A DNA stretch of 64,000 nucleotides from Roseovarius gaetbuli (GTDB lineage Bacteria; Pseudomonadota; Alphaproteobacteria; Rhodobacterales; Rhodobacteraceae), in assembly GCF_900172365.1 (NCBI RefSeq), contig NZ_FWFJ01000023.1, positions 1 through 64,000 on the forward strand. Reading direction: 5' to 3'. Shown here piece by piece: positions 35,343 to 44,310 of the stretch. The translations under genes and the position numbers were made by a program. Below the pieces are notes generated by a model. It saw nothing but the letters and a program-made list of their open reading frames with translations, did not search any database and had not been told where the DNA came from. Position 1 is the first letter of the stretch; each line of letters starts with the position of its first letter.

Positions 35343-36527
35343 ATGAGCTGGAAAACCCTTGATGACATGGACCTTGGCGGCAAACGCGTGCTGGTGCGGG
35401 TCGATATCAACGTGCCGGTGGAAAACGGCCATGTGACCGACGCCACCCGGATCGAGCGCATCGTACCCACCGTCAAGGACATCCTCGCCAAGGGCGGCAA
35501 ACCGATCCTTATCGCGCATTTCGGCCGCCCCAAGGGCAAGGTGGTGCTCGATATGTCGCTGCGCGTCACCGTGCCGGCACTTGAGGCCGCATTGGGGCGC
35601 AAGGTGCGCCTGATCGAAACCCTTGAAGGCGCCGAGAACCTCACCGACGAGGCGCTCGCCTCCGAAGTCCTCCTGCTGGAAAACATCCGCTTTCATCCCG
35701 GCGAAGAGGCCAACGACCCCGAATTCGCTGCCCGCCTGGCAAATCTGGGCGATGTTTTCTGCAACGATGCCTTTTCCGCCGCGCACCGCGCGCACGCCTC
35801 GACCACCGGCCTCGCCCAACAGATGCCCTCTTGCGCCGGCCGCCTGATGCAGGCCGAATTGCAGGCGCTCGAAGCGGCCCTCGGCACCCCCAAACGCCCG
35901 GTCATGGCCGTAGTCGGCGGCGCCAAGGTCTCGACCAAGCTTGACCTTTTGGGCAATCTGGTCGGCAAGGTCGACTGCCTTGTCATCGGCGGCGGCATGG
36001 CCAACACATTCCTTGCCGCCATGGGCCTCAACGTGGGCAAATCGCTCTGCGAACACGATATGGCCGCCACCGCCCGCGAGATCATGATCAAGGTCGGCGC
36101 GGCGGGCTGTGAAATCCTGCTGCCGGCCGATGTGGTCGTGGCGCGCGAATTCGCCGCCGGTGCCGCGCATGAGGTGCTCGGCGCCCATGCCTGCCCGCCC
36201 GACGCGATGATCCTTGATGCCGGCCCACAGGCCGTGGCGCGCATCATCACCGCGCTCGACGCGGCCAAAACCCTGATCTGGAACGGCCCGCTCGGCGCCT
36301 TCGAGATCGAGCCGTTTGACACCGCCACCAACGCCGCCGCACGCCACGCCGCAACGCTGAGCCGCGAGGGTAAACTGATCTCGGTCGCGGGTGGTGGCGA
36401 TACGGTCGCGGCCCTCAACAAGGCCGGCGCGGCGGATGATTTCACCTACATCTCGACCGCCGGCGGCGCCTTCCTTGAGTGGATGGAAGGCAAGGACCTG
36501 CCCGGCGTCGCCGCCCTCAAGGCCTAG
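35343..36527 (+). CDS. pgk: Phosphoglycerate kinase
   Basis: The product is 394 residues, normal. Start [20 protein letters not shown] leads into [11 protein letters not shown], then IAHFGRPKG (substrate arginines), the hinge and [15 protein letters not shown], and [15 protein letters not shown] near the C terminus for nucleotide binding. It interconverts 1,3-bisphosphoglycerate and 3-phosphoglycerate. Followed by the aldolase gene after 94 bases on the same strand. Confidence 0.97.
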   Translation: MSWKTLDDMDLGGKRVLVRVDINVPVENGHVTDATRIERIVPTVKDILAKGGKPILIAHFGRPKGKVVLDMSLRVTVPALEAALGRKVRLIETLEGAENLTDEALASEVLLLENIRFHPGEEANDPEFAARLANLGDVFCNDAFSAAHRAHASTTGLAQQMPSCAGRLMQAELQALEAALGTPKRPVMAVVGGAKVSTKLDLLGNLVGKVDCLVIGGGMANTFLAAMGLNVGKSLCEHDMAATAREIMIKVGAAGCEILLPADVVVAREFAAGAAHEVLGAHACPPDAMILDAGPQAVARIITALDAAKTLIWNGPLGAFEIEPFDTATNAAARHAATLSREGKLISVAGGGDTVAALNKAGAADDFTYISTAGGAFLEWMEGKDLPGVAALKA

Positions 36528-36621
36528 CCCGCGCCTCTGTTAGCGCGACCATCATTGCACCCTGCGCGCCGCTCGCCTAGAAGCGGCTCCAATTGTGACA
36601 TCATCAAGCGGGACCCCGGAC

Positions 36622-37515
36622 ATGACGAAAACCAGCCAGACAGACAAGATTCGCAGCGGCCAGGGCTTTATCGCGGCCCTTGACCAATCGGGCGGCTCGA
36701 CCCCCAAGGCGCTTGCCCTCTACGGGATCGAGGAAAGCGAATACAGCTCCGAGGCGGAAATGTTCGATCTGGTCCACGCCATGCGCTCGCGCATCGCCCA
36801 GGCCCCGGCGTTCAACGGCGACAAGGTGCTCGGCGCGATCCTTTTCGAGATGACCATGGACCGCGACATCGCAGGCATGCCCACCGCTCAATACCTCTGG
36901 CAAGAGCGCGGCGTCGTGCCCTTCCTCAAGGTCGACAAGGGCCTCGCCGAGGCCGCCGATGGCGTCAAACTGATGAAACCGATGCCCGACCTCGACGCCC
37001 TGCTCACGCGCGCCGCCGCCGCCGACATCTTCGGCACCAAAATGCGCTCGGTGATTGATGCCGCCTCGCCCTCGGGGATCGAAGCGGTCGTCGCCCAGCA
37101 ATTCGAGATCGGTAAACAGATTCTCGGCCACGGCCTCATGCCGATCATCGAGCCCGAGGTGACCATCTCGATTGCCGACAAGGCCGAAGCCGAAGCGCTT
37201 CTGATGCGCTCGCTGCTGACCCACCTCGACGCGCTGCCCGAGAGCCAGCAGGTCATGCTGAAGCTCACTCTGCCCGAGATCGCCAATTTCTACGCGCCGC
37301 TGGTCAACCATCCCCGCGTGCTAAGCGTCGTGGCCCTCTCGGGTGGCTATAGCCGCGACGTGGCAAACGCCCGCCTCGCCCAAAACACCGGTATCATCGC
37401 AAGCTTCAGCCGCGCCCTCACAGAGGGCCTCTCGGCCAAACAAAGCGACGCTGAGTTCAACGCCGCCCTCGCTGCCGCCATTGACGACATCCATAAAGCC
37501 TCGATCAGCGGCTGA
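36622..37515 (+). CDS. fda: Fructose-bisphosphate aldolase, class I
   Basis: The product is 297 residues from the ATG at 36622. It begins with GQGFIAALDQSGGSTPKAL, diagnostic of the prokaryotic class I aldolase. PFLKVDKGLAE, VKLMKPMPDLD, MPIIEPEVTI and VVALSGGYSRD follow; Schiff-base lysine lies among these. It splits fructose 1,6-bisphosphate. Its position after pgk suggests a gluconeogenesis/glycolysis pair. A strong terminator follows. Confidence 0.93.
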   Translation: MTKTSQTDKIRSGQGFIAALDQSGGSTPKALALYGIEESEYSSEAEMFDLVHAMRSRIAQAPAFNGDKVLGAILFEMTMDRDIAGMPTAQYLWQERGVVPFLKVDKGLAEAADGVKLMKPMPDLDALLTRAAAADIFGTKMRSVIDAASPSGIEAVVAQQFEIGKQILGHGLMPIIEPEVTISIADKAEAEALLMRSLLTHLDALPESQQVMLKLTLPEIANFYAPLVNHPRVLSVVALSGGYSRDVANARLAQNTGIIASFSRALTEGLSAKQSDAEFNAALAAAIDDIHKASISG

Positions 37516-37530
37516 TCCCTGATCAAACAA

Positions 37531-37560
37531 AAAGGGGCGCCCCAACCGGCGCCCTTTTTT
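37531..37560 (+). terminator. Intrinsic terminator after the aldolase gene
   Basis: GGGCGCC (37535-37541) pairs with GGCGCCC (37548-37554) and is followed by six T, about 20 bases after the stop codon. Confidence 0.9.
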
Positions 37561-37599
37561 CATGCCAACCGACATACACCTTCTTCTTGGTGGAAATAC

Positions 37600-37627
37600 T
37601 CTGGGGGTTTGGGGGCAAAGCCCCCAA
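37600..37627. repeat. GGGGGTTTGGGGGC hairpin, probable dispersed intergenic repeat
   Basis: TTGGGGGC (37609-37616) pairs with GCCCCCAA (37620-37627) around AAA. It is preceded by CTTCTTGGTGGAAATACTC. I recall the combination of CACCAAGAAG, AAATACTC and a G-rich hairpin from many intergenic regions of Rhodobacterales, so it may be a dispersed repeat. It could also terminate the DUF815 gene from the right (minus strand). Confidence 0.45.
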
Positions 37628-37692
37628 GGCCTGCGTGGCCCGAACGCATACTGCCCGGCGCGACCCTCGGGCCGCACCGCCCTTAAAAACGC

Positions 37693-38532
37693 CTAGACTG
37701 AAACCCCGCGCCGCCCGGCCAGATCGGTAAAATACTGCCAGGCCACACGACCGGAGCGCGACCCGCGTGTCGCCTGCCACTCGATGGCCTCGGCGCGCAG
37801 GGTACCATCGTCAATCTCAACACCATGCGCATCGCAATACCCCCGGATCATCGCCAGGTACTGATCCTGATCACAGGCATGAAACCCAAGCCACAACCCG
37901 AAGCGATCCGACAGCGATACCTTTTCCTCAACCGCCTCGGAGGGGTTGATGCCCGACGAGCGTTCGTTCTCGATCATGTCGCGCGGCATCAGGTGGCGCC
38001 GGTTCGATGTGGCGTAAAACACCACATTTTCCGGCCGCCCCTCGATCCCGCCATCCAGCACCGCCTTGAGGGATTTGTAATGCTGATCGTCATGGCTGAA
38101 CGACAGATCATCGCAAAACAGCACAAACCGCTCGCCACTCCCGCGCAGTAGCGTCAGAAGCCGACTCACCGTTGGCAGGTCCTCGCGCTGAAGCTCGACG
38201 ATCTTGAGCGGCAAACCCTCGCCCAACACGGCGGCATGCACCGCCTTCACTAGGCTTGATTTGCCCATCCCGCGCGCGCCCCACAACAGCGCGTTATTGG
38301 CCGACAGGCCACGTGCAAACTGAAGCGTGTTCTCAAGCAGGGTGTCGCGGGCGCGGTTGATCCCGAGCAAAAGCGCCATATCGACCCGGTTGACCTCTGG
38401 CACCGGCACAAGACGATCCGGGCTGACATGCCAGACAAAGGCGTCAGCATCGGCAAAGTCGGGGGCTTCGATCGGCGCCGGGCTGATCCGTTCCAGCGCG
38501 GCGGCGATCCGTTCCATCGGGTCGGTGGTCAT
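37693..38532 (-). CDS. DUF815 family AAA-type ATPase
   Basis: The product is 279 residues. Walker A is GARGMGKSSL at residues 85-94, Walker B is the FVLFCDDLSF segment near 140, and sensor-like VVFYATSNRRHLMPRD follows. It matches DUF815 (PF05673), a bacterial ATPase of unknown role. Its start touches the tatC stop (38532/38533), so it is probably the distal gene of the tat operon here. Confidence 0.9.
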   Translation of the reverse strand: MTTDPMERIAAALERISPAPIEAPDFADADAFVWHVSPDRLVPVPEVNRVDMALLLGINRARDTLLENTLQFARGLSANNALLWGARGMGKSSLVKAVHAAVLGEGLPLKIVELQREDLPTVSRLLTLLRGSGERFVLFCDDLSFSHDDQHYKSLKAVLDGGIEGRPENVVFYATSNRRHLMPRDMIENERSSGINPSEAVEEKVSLSDRFGLWLGFHACDQDQYLAMIRGYCDAHGVEIDDGTLRAEAIEWQATRGSRSGRVAWQYFTDLAGRRGVSV

Positions 38533-39450
38533 TTAGCTTTTACCCTTGTCGTCCTCATCCTCGGCGATGGTATCGGCGAGCGGATCATCAAAGTCGAAAT
38601 CCTCGTCTTCGTCCTCCTCGTCCTCCACCCAGAGCCCCTGCGCGCGCAACTCGGCTTCGCGCTTGCGCTCAACCCGAGCAACAAGCTGGATCGAAATTTC
38701 GTAGAGACCATAAACGACAACGAAGAGGATCACCTGGGTGATCACATCCGGCGGCGTCACCAGGGCGGCAAGGATCAGGATCGCGACCACGGCGTATTTG
38801 CGCACGCTGCGCAGGCCAATCGCACTGACAAGTCCGGCCTTGCCCATCAGGGTCAAGAGCACCGGAAGCTGAAAGCACATGCCGAAGGCGACGATGAATT
38901 TGATCGTCAGGTTAAGATATTCCTGGGCCGAGCCCTGAAAGACAACCGAAAGCGGTGCCGCGCCCTTGGCGCCCTCGACCGCTTCGCCTTCGCCGCCAAA
39001 TTGCTGGAACCCAAGGAAAAAGTCATAGGCCAGCGGCGTCACGACATAAAATGCAAACGACGCGCCGAGGATGAACATGAAGGGCGAGGCCACCAGAAAC
39101 GGCAGGAACGCGCCTTTTTCGGATTTATAAAGCCCCGGCGCCACAAACCGCCACATCTGGTTGGCGATATAGGGAAAGGCCAGGATAAATCCGCCCAGAA
39201 GCGAAACCTTGATGGCAACGAAAAAACCCTCTTGCGGGCTAATGAAGATCAGGTCGCAATCCTGGCCGCGCTCGGCCAGCACCGTACAAAGCGGCTCGGT
39301 GAGGAAATTGAAGATCGGCGTTGCCATGGTGAAACAGATCACCATGCCGATGATGAAGGCCACGACCGAATGAATAAGCCGCGTGCGCAGTTCCGCCAGA
39401 TGTTCAATCAGCGGCGCGCTGCTGTCTTCCATATCGTTGCTGGCAGTCAT
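38533..39450 (-). CDS. tatC: Sec-independent translocase subunit TatC
   Basis: The product is 305 residues. Six transmembrane helices and the conserved N-terminal PLIEHLAELRTRLI mark TatC, the twin-arginine signal receptor. The usual protein ends near residue 260; here a cytoplasmic tail of about 45 residues follows, in which 18 of the last 30 are Asp or Glu. The start overlaps the tatB stop by four bases (ATGA). The acidic tail faces the Lys-rich tail of the adjacent TatB; see findings. Confidence 0.96.
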   Translation of the reverse strand: MTASNDMEDSSAPLIEHLAELRTRLIHSVVAFIIGMVICFTMATPIFNFLTEPLCTVLAERGQDCDLIFISPQEGFFVAIKVSLLGGFILAFPYIANQMWRFVAPGLYKSEKGAFLPFLVASPFMFILGASFAFYVVTPLAYDFFLGFQQFGGEGEAVEGAKGAAPLSVVFQGSAQEYLNLTIKFIVAFGMCFQLPVLLTLMGKAGLVSAIGLRSVRKYAVVAILILAALVTPPDVITQVILFVVVYGLYEISIQLVARVERKREAELRAQGLWVEDEEDEDEDFDFDDPLADTIAEDEDDKGKS

Positions 39451-39980
39451 GCCTTATCCCCGGCCTTTGATTTTGGGCTCGCCTTTGCTTTCGCCGCTGC
39501 CTTGGGCTTGGCTGCCGCTTTGGGCTTGGGCGCGGCCTTGGGCTTTGGTGCGGCCTTGGCTTTGGGCTTGGCCGTGGCGACATCCGCCTTGGCGGCCTCT
39601 GCCTCAGCTTCGGCGGCCTTTCGGCTGCTGGCCATTTCGGCGGCCTTCTCGCGGATTTTGTCGGCCTGTGACTGGCGCTCTTCGCTCAGCGGCGTAACGC
39701 TTTCCTTAAGATCGCGAGACATGCCGTCTGTGGTCTTCTTGACCTCATCCATGGCGCTTTTCATCGGATGGGCTGCCTTGCGCAGCGTCTCCTTGATGTC
39801 GTCCACGCCAGAGCCTTCGGCGGCATCGTTCATCGCGTGGCTGAATTCGCGGGCCATGCCCTTGGCCTTGCCGATGAATTTACCAACCGCGCGAAACATC
39901 CCCGGCAGGTCTTTTGGGCCCACGACGATCAACGCCACGATGCCAATCAGCAGCAGCTCGGTCCAGCCCAGGTCGAACAT
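39447..39980 (-). CDS. tatB: Sec-independent translocase subunit TatB
   Basis: The product is 177 residues. One N-terminal helix (WTELLLIGIVALIVVGPKDL) and an amphipathic helix are typical. The C-terminal part 131-177 is a low-complexity run of Lys, Ala and Pro (PKPKAA units) with 15 lysines and two acids. TatB links TatC to TatA during export of folded proteins. Middle gene of tatABC, overlapping tatC. Confidence 0.95.
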   Translation of the reverse strand: MFDLGWTELLLIGIVALIVVGPKDLPGMFRAVGKFIGKAKGMAREFSHAMNDAAEGSGVDDIKETLRKAAHPMKSAMDEVKKTTDGMSRDLKESVTPLSEERQSQADKIREKAAEMASSRKAAEAEAEAAKADVATAKPKAKAAPKPKAAPKPKAAAKPKAAAKAKASPKSKAGDKA

Positions 39981-39987
39981 GGTGGGT

Positions 39988-40212
39988 TCAGACCTTGTCT
40001 TTTTCGTCGGCCGGCGTCACGTCGCGCGCGGTTTCGACCGAATCTTTGGCTTCGTCTTCAAGCTCTTTGGTGCCTTCAGAGACGCCTTTCTTGAAAGAGG
40101 TGATCCCCTTGCCAACTTCGCCCATCAGCGACGAAATCTTGCCGCGCCCGAAAAGCACAAGCACCACAACGGCGATCAGAAGAAGGCCGGGAAGGCCAAT
40201 GTTGTTCAGCAT
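39988..40212 (-). CDS. tatA: Sec-independent translocase subunit TatA
   Basis: The product is 74 residues: a single membrane helix [20 protein letters not shown], then an amphipathic helix [19 protein letters not shown] and a short acidic tail, the usual TatA layout. It builds the translocation channel. First gene of the operon; tatB follows after 7 bases. No tat-specific promoter element could be named in the upstream gap to prfB. Confidence 0.95.
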   Translation of the reverse strand: MLNNIGLPGLLLIAVVVLVLFGRGKISSLMGEVGKGITSFKKGVSEGTKELEDEAKDSVETARDVTPADEKDKV

Positions 40213-40403
40213 GTCTGTCTCTCCCTGTCTCGGGGGCAGGTTAACGCCCCCGGCAATTTCACTGGTTTTATCTAGTCGTTCAAAGCGTCGGTTGGAAGCA
40301 CCAAAGCGCCAAAACGCATGGAATTTTAAAATCTATCGCCTAGGCAAAGCATAGCCATGCCCCTCGTGCAACCGACTGAATTCCCAAAAGGCCAAAAGAA
40401 TGC

Positions 40404-40418
40404 GCCCCCGCTCGGGGC
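40404..40418 (-). terminator. Probable terminator after prfB
   Basis: GCCCCCG and CGGGGC form a compact hairpin about 50 bases after the prfB stop. The minus strand continues into TTCTTTTGG, a moderate U-run. Confidence 0.5.
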
Positions 40419-40465
40419 ACAAGCAGACAGGGCCACAACCCTTGCGGGAATTCGCGCGACCCGCC

Positions 40466-41593
40466 TTAGCCCTCTCCCTGGGCCTCGGCGCGCGATTTAC
40501 CGCTGACATTCATCGCAAGGGTCGCGGCCATGAACTGATCCAGATCGCCATCCAGCACGCCCTTGGTGTCAGAGGTTTCAACGTTGGTGCGCAGATCCTT
40601 GACCATCTGGTAGGGCTGCAACACGTATGACCGGATCTGGCTGCCCCAGCCGGCATCGCCCTTGGCGTCATGCGCGGCGTTGATGGCGGCGTTGCGGCGA
40701 TCAAGCTCCATCTGGTAGAGCCGCGATTTCAGCGCCTTCATGGCGATATCGCGGTTCTGGTGCTGGGATTTCTCTGAACTCGTCACCACGATGCCGGTGG
40801 GATGGTGGGTGATGCGCACCGCCGAGTCGGTGGTGTTCACGTGCTGACCGCCGGCGCCCGAACTGCGATAGGTATCAATCCGGATATCGGCGGGGTTCAC
40901 CTCGATCTCGATATTGTCGTCAACCACCGGATAAACCCAGACCGAGCAGAACGAGGTATGCCGCTTGGCCGCCGAATCAAACGGTGAAATCCGCACGAGG
41001 CGATGCACGCCGGATTCCGATTTCAGCCAGCCATAGGCGTTATGCCCGCTGATCTTGTAGGCGGCCGATTTGATACCGGCCTCGTCGCCCGCACTTTCGG
41101 ATTGAAGCTCGACCGTATAGCCGCGCTTTTCCGCCCACCGCACATACATCCGCGCCAGCATCGAGGCCCAGTCACAGGATTCTGTGCCCCCGGCCCCGGC
41201 ATTGATTTCAAGGAAGGTGTCATTGGCATCCGCCTCGCCGTCCAGCAACGCCTCAAGCTCTTTCGCGGCGGCCCGCTTGGCCAGCACCTTGAGCGCCGAT
41301 TCGGCCTCGCTGATGACTTCGGCGTCATCTTCCATTTCGCCAAGCTCGATCAGGCCGGTGTTATCGGCCAGCTCTTGCTTGATCTCGTCATGGGTCGCCA
41401 GGGCATCGACAAGCGCCTGACGCTCGCGCATCAGCTTTTGCGCCTTGGCCGGATCATCCCAAAGCGTCGGGTCCTCGACCCGCGCGTTGAATTCTTCAAG
41501 CCGATGCTGGACGGTTTCCCAGCCCATCCGCTGGCGCAACAGCTCCAGCGACTTTTCGATCTCGGCGACGATGTTCTGGGTTTCTGCGCGCAT
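40466..41593 (-). CDS. prfB: Peptide chain release factor 2
   Basis: The product is 375 residues in one uninterrupted frame, so the programmed +1 frameshift at an internal UGA known from many bacteria is absent. The GGQ motif of peptide release is in [15 protein letters not shown], and SPF in [13 protein letters not shown] recognises UGA/UAA. It lies downstream of the PBP1A gene on the same strand, 98 bases away. Confidence 0.97.
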   Translation of the reverse strand: MRAETQNIVAEIEKSLELLRQRMGWETVQHRLEEFNARVEDPTLWDDPAKAQKLMRERQALVDALATHDEIKQELADNTGLIELGEMEDDAEVISEAESALKVLAKRAAAKELEALLDGEADANDTFLEINAGAGGTESCDWASMLARMYVRWAEKRGYTVELQSESAGDEAGIKSAAYKISGHNAYGWLKSESGVHRLVRISPFDSAAKRHTSFCSVWVYPVVDDNIEIEVNPADIRIDTYRSSGAGGQHVNTTDSAVRITHHPTGIVVTSSEKSQHQNRDIAMKALKSRLYQMELDRRNAAINAAHDAKGDAGWGSQIRSYVLQPYQMVKDLRTNVETSDTKGVLDGDLDQFMAATLAMNVSGKSRAEAQGEG

Positions 41594-41690
41594 TTGGGCT
41601 TCCTTGGCTGCTCAGGTGCGGGTGATAGCGCAGCGCGCCGGGCCGGGCAAGATCAGCCAACCCTTTGCGCACAGCAATCGCGCGAGCGCG

Positions 41691-44243
41691 TCAATAAAGC
41701 CCGCCCGAACTCATCGAACCAAAGCTTGCCTTGCCGCCCACCTTGGCCTTTTCCCCGGTCGAGGTGATCACCTCTTGCACGGCTTCGCGCGAGCCCGAGT
41801 TGAACAGGTCAAGGTCATTACCCATGGCAAAGCCGCCATCGAACATGATGCCAAAGACCGGCTCTTCGCCATCGCGGAAATACTCCGCCACAACGTAATC
41901 GCCCGAGGCATCATCCGACAGGCGCGCGCCGGTAAAGCGGTCGATCTTGAGGAAATGCCCGCCCGGCGGCACCTGAAATGGCCCGCCGCCATATTTTTTG
42001 ACCGCTTCGGTCATGAATTCCTGAAACACCGGTCCACATAGCGACGAACCATAGGCCGACCGCCCAAGGCCGCGCGGCTGATCGTGACCGATATAACAAC
42101 CCGCTGCGATATTGCTGGTAAAGCCCACGAACCAGACGTCGCGCGCATCATTGGTGGTTCCGGTCTTGCCGGCCACCGGCACCGGCAGGTTGATCGCCCC
42201 AGAGGCGGTGCCGCGATCCACCACGCCTTTCATCATAGAGGTCAGCTGATAGGCGGTGATCGCATCCATCACCCGCTCGCGATCCGACACGATGCGCGGC
42301 CCGCGATTATCGGGTAGCGTCGGATCATTGCAATCGACACAGTCACGCTCATCATGGCGATAGATCGTCTTGCCATAGCGATCCTGAACCCGGTCGACCA
42401 AGGTCGGGCGCACCCGCTCGCCGCCATTGGCGAACATCGCATAGGCCGCCACCATGTTGTAAAGCGTGGTTTCTTCCGAGCCCAGAGAGTTGGCCAGAAA
42501 CTGCCCCATGTTGTCATAGACCCCAAAGCGTTCGGCGTAATCCGCGACCACATCCATGCCCACCTCTTGCGCCAGGCGGATGGTCATCAGGTTGCGCGAT
42601 TGTTCGATCCCGGTGCGCATCGGGGTCGGGCCGTAAAACTTGTTCGAGGAATTGCGCGGCCGCCACAGGCCCTGAGGCGTGTCAATCTCGATCGGGGCGT
42701 CGATCACGATGGTGGCGGGTGTGTAACCGCTGTCCAGAGCGGCGGCATAAACGAAGGGCTTGAAGCTTGATCCCGGCTGGCGCATCGCCTGCGTGGCGCG
42801 GTTGAACACCGAGGCCTGATAGGAAAACCCGCCCTGCATCGCAAGCACGCGACCGGTGTTGACGTCCATCGCCATAAAGCCGCCCTGCACCTCGGCCACC
42901 TGCCGCAGCGTCCAGCGGACAAACGCGCCGCTGTCGTCGTCCACCATCCGGCGCACATGCACCACATCGCCGCGCTTGAAGGTCTTCTTGAAATCCCCCG
43001 GCAGCCAGGCAACATCCTTGCGCGGCACGACCTGAGGTTCGGCCTCGGTCTCGGGCACACCTTCGATGCCGATCCGCATCTCCTGATCGCCGGTTTCAAG
43101 AACAACCGCCGGATACCATTGCCCGCCCTGATCAATGTCGCGCGCCACGGCGAGCGCGCCAAGCGCCTTGCGCCAGCTCTCTTCGCTCGCAAGCGCCTCC
43201 TCCGGCAGGCTAAGGCCGGTGCCGCGCCATTTGCCCTGACTGCGGTCATAGCTTTCAAGCTGACGGCGCAGCGCCTGCGCCGCGCGCAGCTGCATTTCGG
43301 GGTCGATGGTCGCGCGCACGCTCAGACCGCCGGTGAAAAATTCGCCCTCGCCGAAATCCTGGCTCAGCTGGCGGCGGATTTCATCGGTAAAGTAATCGCG
43401 CGGCGGCAGCTCGCCCGAGAAGGCATCGAAATCGCCGTTCTGCACACTGCGCAGCGGCGCGGCCTTCTCGACCTTGTAAACCTCATCCGAAATATAGCCG
43501 TTCTCGGCCATCTCGCGCAAAACGAAATTGCGCCGCTGCAGCAGCCGCTCTTTCTCGCGCACCGGGTGGTAATCGCTCGGGGCCTTGGGCATCGAGGCAA
43601 TCGTCGCCGCCTCATGCGGGGCCAATTCACCAAGCGTCTTGTTGAAATAGGTCTGCGCCGCAGCCGCCACGCCATAGCTGTTTTGCCCAAGGAAAATCTC
43701 GTTGAGATAAAGCTCCAGGATCTTTTCCTTGCTCAGCGTCTCTTCGATCCGGGTGGCAAGGATGATCTCCTTGATCTTGCGCGCCAACTGGCGGTCGCCC
43801 GACAACAGGAAATTCTTCATCACCTGCTGCGTGATGGTCGATGCACCGCGCACCGTGCGCCCGCGGGTGCGCACCGCCTCGACCACCGCCGCCGCGATAC
43901 CGCGCGCGTCATAGCCGCCGTGGGTGTAGAAATTCTTGTCTTCGGCGCTGATGAAGGCCTGTTTGACAAGGTCGGGAATATCCTCGGCCGGGGTAAAGAG
44001 GCGACGCTCGCGGGCGAATTCGTCGATGATGCGCCCCTGGCCCGAATAAATCCGGCTGATCGTCGGCGGGGTGTAATTGGCAAGCGATTCATGGCTCGGC
44101 AAATCCTTGCCGTAGATGTGGAAAATCGCGCCGATGCTGAGCGCTATGACCATGATGGCAAGCGTCAGAAGGCTGAAAACCGTCCCGAAAAGGCTTAGAA
44201 TCGCACGCAGCACCGTGGCCCCCGCATATTGGTTGCGCCCCAT
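41691..44243 (-). CDS. mrcA: Penicillin-binding protein 1A (bifunctional transglycosylase/transpeptidase)
   Basis: The product is 850 residues from the ATG at 44243 (start MGRNQYAGATVLRAIL; the upstream frame is not coding). One N-terminal membrane helix, then glycosyltransferase family 51: EDKNFYTHGGYD and ASTITQQVMKNFLLS. The transpeptidase has SSFKPF (SxxK), and KTGTTND (KTG). An intervening OB-like insert is present. The chain ends in a Gly/Ser-rich tail. It polymerises and cross-links peptidoglycan at the inner membrane. Upstream lies the amidase gene, downstream prfB. Confidence 0.95.
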   Translation of the reverse strand: MGRNQYAGATVLRAILSLFGTVFSLLTLAIMVIALSIGAIFHIYGKDLPSHESLANYTPPTISRIYSGQGRIIDEFARERRLFTPAEDIPDLVKQAFISAEDKNFYTHGGYDARGIAAAVVEAVRTRGRTVRGASTITQQVMKNFLLSGDRQLARKIKEIILATRIEETLSKEKILELYLNEIFLGQNSYGVAAAAQTYFNKTLGELAPHEAATIASMPKAPSDYHPVREKERLLQRRNFVLREMAENGYISDEVYKVEKAAPLRSVQNGDFDAFSGELPPRDYFTDEIRRQLSQDFGEGEFFTGGLSVRATIDPEMQLRAAQALRRQLESYDRSQGKWRGTGLSLPEEALASEESWRKALGALAVARDIDQGGQWYPAVVLETGDQEMRIGIEGVPETEAEPQVVPRKDVAWLPGDFKKTFKRGDVVHVRRMVDDDSGAFVRWTLRQVAEVQGGFMAMDVNTGRVLAMQGGFSYQASVFNRATQAMRQPGSSFKPFVYAAALDSGYTPATIVIDAPIEIDTPQGLWRPRNSSNKFYGPTPMRTGIEQSRNLMTIRLAQEVGMDVVADYAERFGVYDNMGQFLANSLGSEETTLYNMVAAYAMFANGGERVRPTLVDRVQDRYGKTIYRHDERDCVDCNDPTLPDNRGPRIVSDRERVMDAITAYQLTSMMKGVVDRGTASGAINLPVPVAGKTGTTNDARDVWFVGFTSNIAAGCYIGHDQPRGLGRSAYGSSLCGPVFQEFMTEAVKKYGGGPFQVPPGGHFLKIDRFTGARLSDDASGDYVVAEYFRDGEEPVFGIMFDGGFAMGNDLDLFNSGSREAVQEVITSTGEKAKVGGKASFGSMSSGGLY

Positions 44244-44310
44244 ATAGGCACGCGGCGCGCGCGGGTCAAAAGGGAATACCCCTGCCCTTGCGCCATTTTT
44301 CGCTTGAGCC

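Noticed and set aside
38428..40275. A 615-codon plus-strand frame opposite tatABC
   Set aside because: Antisense shadow of the three tat genes; no ribosome binding site or domain.
40466..41593. Programmed frameshift in prfB
   Set aside because: The whole gene reads in one frame with no internal TGA near the start.
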